Assembly: GCA_016209865.1 (NCBI GenBank)
Contig: JACQVL010000262.1
Span: forward strand, 1-55,834
Origin: Candidatus Latescibacterota bacterium
Lineage (GTDB): Bacteria; JAAXHH01; JACQVL01
Length of the DNA stretch: 55,834 nucleotides
Direction of reading: 5' to 3'
Positions 54,677 to 55,834 of this stretch are shown here, piece after piece. Position 1 is the first letter of the stretch; each line of letters opens with the position of its first letter. The position numbers and the translations under genes were made by a program. The notes under the pieces were generated by a model. That model was not told where the DNA came from, ran no database searches, and saw nothing but the letters and a program-made list of their open reading frames with translations.

Positions 54677-54717
54677 CCTTGTCCTCACCGTGCGGCGTCC
54701 GTCTTCAGGCGGCGCTT

Positions 54718-55338
54718 TTACGCACGCCTGATCATCACATAGCCGTTCGTGTGACCGGGCACCGCTCCCCTGATCAAGAGGAGGTTGCGGTCGCGGTCGA
54801 CCCCGACCACCTGGAGGTTCTTGACCGTCACCCGGTTGTTGCCCATCCGCCCCGCCATCCGGGTTCCTTTGAACACGCGGGACGGGTAGGCGCTCGACCC
54901 GATCGACCCGGGGGCCCGTTCCCGGTCGCTCTGCCCGCGGGTTCGCGGCCCGCCCGCGAACTTATGCCGCCTGACCACTCCCTGGAACCCGCGCCCCTTC
55001 GAAATCCCCGTCACATCGACCAGATCACCGACGGCAAACGTGTCCGCGCCGAACGTCTGACCCGGCTGATACACGCCAGGGTCGTCGACGCGAAACTCCC
55101 GGAGCATCGTCTTGGGGGAGACCCCGGCTTTCGTGAAATGCCCTCTCAACGGCTTCGTCGTCCCCTTCTCCCGGCGATCCCCGAACCCGACCTGAACCGC
55201 GTCGTATCCGTCCGCCTTCCCAGTCTTTACCTGGGTGATGGAACATGGCCCCGCCTCGATCACCGTGACCGGAACGGCATCCCCATCCGGGGTGAACACC
55301 TGAGTCATGCCTAATTTTTTGCCCAACAGACCGTCCAT
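54718..55338 (-). CDS. rplC: 50S ribosomal protein L3
   Basis: A 206-residue early-assembly protein. MDGLLGKKLGMTQVFTPDG, VDVTGISKGRGFQGVVRRHKF, the GSIGSSAYPSRVFKGTRMAGRMGN block with the methylated-Gln region and VKNLQVVGVDRDRNLLLIRGAVPG are canonical. The start follows the rpsJ stop with a GGAG site overlapping it. Confidence 0.96.
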   Translation of the reverse strand: MDGLLGKKLGMTQVFTPDGDAVPVTVIEAGPCSITQVKTGKADGYDAVQVGFGDRREKGTTKPLRGHFTKAGVSPKTMLREFRVDDPGVYQPGQTFGADTFAVGDLVDVTGISKGRGFQGVVRRHKFAGGPRTRGQSDRERAPGSIGSSAYPSRVFKGTRMAGRMGNNRVTVKNLQVVGVDRDRNLLLIRGAVPGHTNGYVMIRRA

Positions 55339-55347
55339 CTCCGGCTC

Positions 55348-55656
55348 CTACACCCTGATCTCGACATCGACGCCCGCCGGCAGGTCGAGCTTCATCAACG
55401 CATCCACCGCCTGGGGGGACGATTCATAGATATCGATCAACCGCTTATGCACACGAATCTCGAATTGTTCTCTCGACTTCTTATCGATGAACGGAGACCG
55501 TAAGACGGTGTAGATCGTCCGTTTCGTCGGCAGGGGGATCGGTCCCAACACCTTGGCGCCGGCCCGCTGGACCGCCTGGGCGATCTCCCGCGCGGACTTA
55601 TCCAGCATCGCATGATCGCACGCTTTTAACCGAATTCGTATCTTCTGACCGGGCAT
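55348..55656 (-). CDS. rpsJ: 30S ribosomal protein S10
   Basis: A 102-residue small-subunit protein, also the NusE antitermination factor. [50 protein letters not shown] and [12 protein letters not shown] are canonical. ATG 55656 follows AAGGAGGGG. It is the first gene of the S10 cluster and follows tuf after 48 bases. Confidence 0.96.
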   Translation of the reverse strand: MPGQKIRIRLKACDHAMLDKSAREIAQAVQRAGAKVLGPIPLPTKRTIYTVLRSPFIDKKSREQFEIRVHKRLIDIYESSPQAVDALMKLDLPAGVDVEIRV

Positions 55657-55674
55657 CTGATCCCCTCCTTGACA

Positions 55675-55698
55675 CCTTTGCGTTCTTTGCGGTGAACA
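55675..55698. repeat. TTTGCGTTC-type short-word repeat between tuf and rpsJ
   Basis: CCTTTGCGTTCTTTGCGGTG holds two 9-base words; the same word (AACGCAAAG on the other strand) is a common spacer repeat in uncultured-bacterial genomes as far as I remember. Confidence 0.5.
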
Positions 55699-55704
55699 AA
55701 AGGC

Positions 55705-55834
55705 TTATTCGAGGATATTCGTGACGACGCCGGCGCCGACGGTGCGGCCACCCTCCCGAATCGCAAACCGCAACTCCCGCTCCATCGCAATCGGCTGCAC
55801 CAACGCCACCTCCATCGTCACATTGTCCCCCGGC
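55705..55834 (-). CDS. tuf: Elongation factor Tu, C-terminal end only
   Basis: The last 43 codons of EF-Tu, open to the window edge: [40 protein letters not shown] and LE, then TAA at 55705-55707. This is domain III of the GTPase that carries aminoacyl-tRNA to the ribosome. Its position directly upstream of rpsJ suggests the usual str-S10 arrangement continues beyond the window. Confidence 0.94.
   Translation of the reverse strand, partial: PGDNVTMEVALVQPIAMERELRFAIREGGRTVGAGVVTNILE

Overview
The window is a chromosomal segment of a GC-rich (roughly 60 % by eye) free-living bacterium. It is densely coded and carries no rRNA, tRNA, transposase, phage or CRISPR. A GWxTD-domain protein, a BatA/von Willebrand protein, a fused SecDF, several lipoproteins and a NtrC-type sigma54 regulator together suggest a diderm of the FCB superphylum or a neighbouring uncultured phylum (Zixibacteria, Latescibacteria or Gemmatimonadota-like). 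That placement is inference, not a demonstrated taxonomy.

Layout. Positions 1-24,900 hold scattered metabolic and housekeeping genes: fabV (cut by the window edge), an EamA transporter, a PHP phosphatase, trmB, an ArsA-type ATPase, an NHL protein, a decaying AAA-ATPase/TOPRIM-like pair, a 2-hydroxyacid dehydrogenase, a Cys/Met PLP enzyme, GWxTD, hflX, BatA, carA, a B12-type radical SAM protein, ggt, an arginine-deiminase-family protein, ligA and a methyltransferase. Positions 24,692-32,125 hold a secDF fusion with a 56-residue membrane protein, a coiled-coil lipoprotein and a histidine kinase/sigma54 regulator pair. Positions 32,308-36,579 hold murG (fused to a HEAT-like domain), mraY and a VWA protein. 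Then come hemQ, a Tat-exported HisC-like aminotransferase and a small lipoprotein. From 39,745 to the end, all on the minus strand, lies the complete S10-spc-alpha ribosomal supercluster, from tuf (3' end only) through rpsJ ... secY-adk-map-infA-rpmJ ... rpoA-rplQ.

Promoters are easy to see as TTGACA-like boxes 17-18 bases from TATAAT-like boxes, and most genes have good Shine-Dalgarno sequences. Several starts were moved downstream because the longer reading frames begin inside non-coding repeats.

The most unusual feature is in the spacers. About twenty of them carry arrays of degenerate words, mostly 7 bases long (GTGACGA, GGTCGGT, GGACGAA, GGRTWCG, GGGTCAG, GGGCART), and many are built as palindromes in which both arms use the same word family. 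In four of them the arms enclose an ATTCCC-N8-GGGAAT hairpin resembling Neisseria dRS3. These elements lie between convergent genes, in 5' leaders, and even between ribosomal-protein genes. In several places they supply the last codons and stop of essential genes (trmB, ligA, adk, rplQ). I regard this composite repeat system as the main candidate for something undescribed. Secondary points are the MurG-HEAT fusion, the altered MraY histidine motif, the frameshifted ATPase with its shortened partner, the Tat-exported aminotransferase and a marked TTA-before-G codon context.
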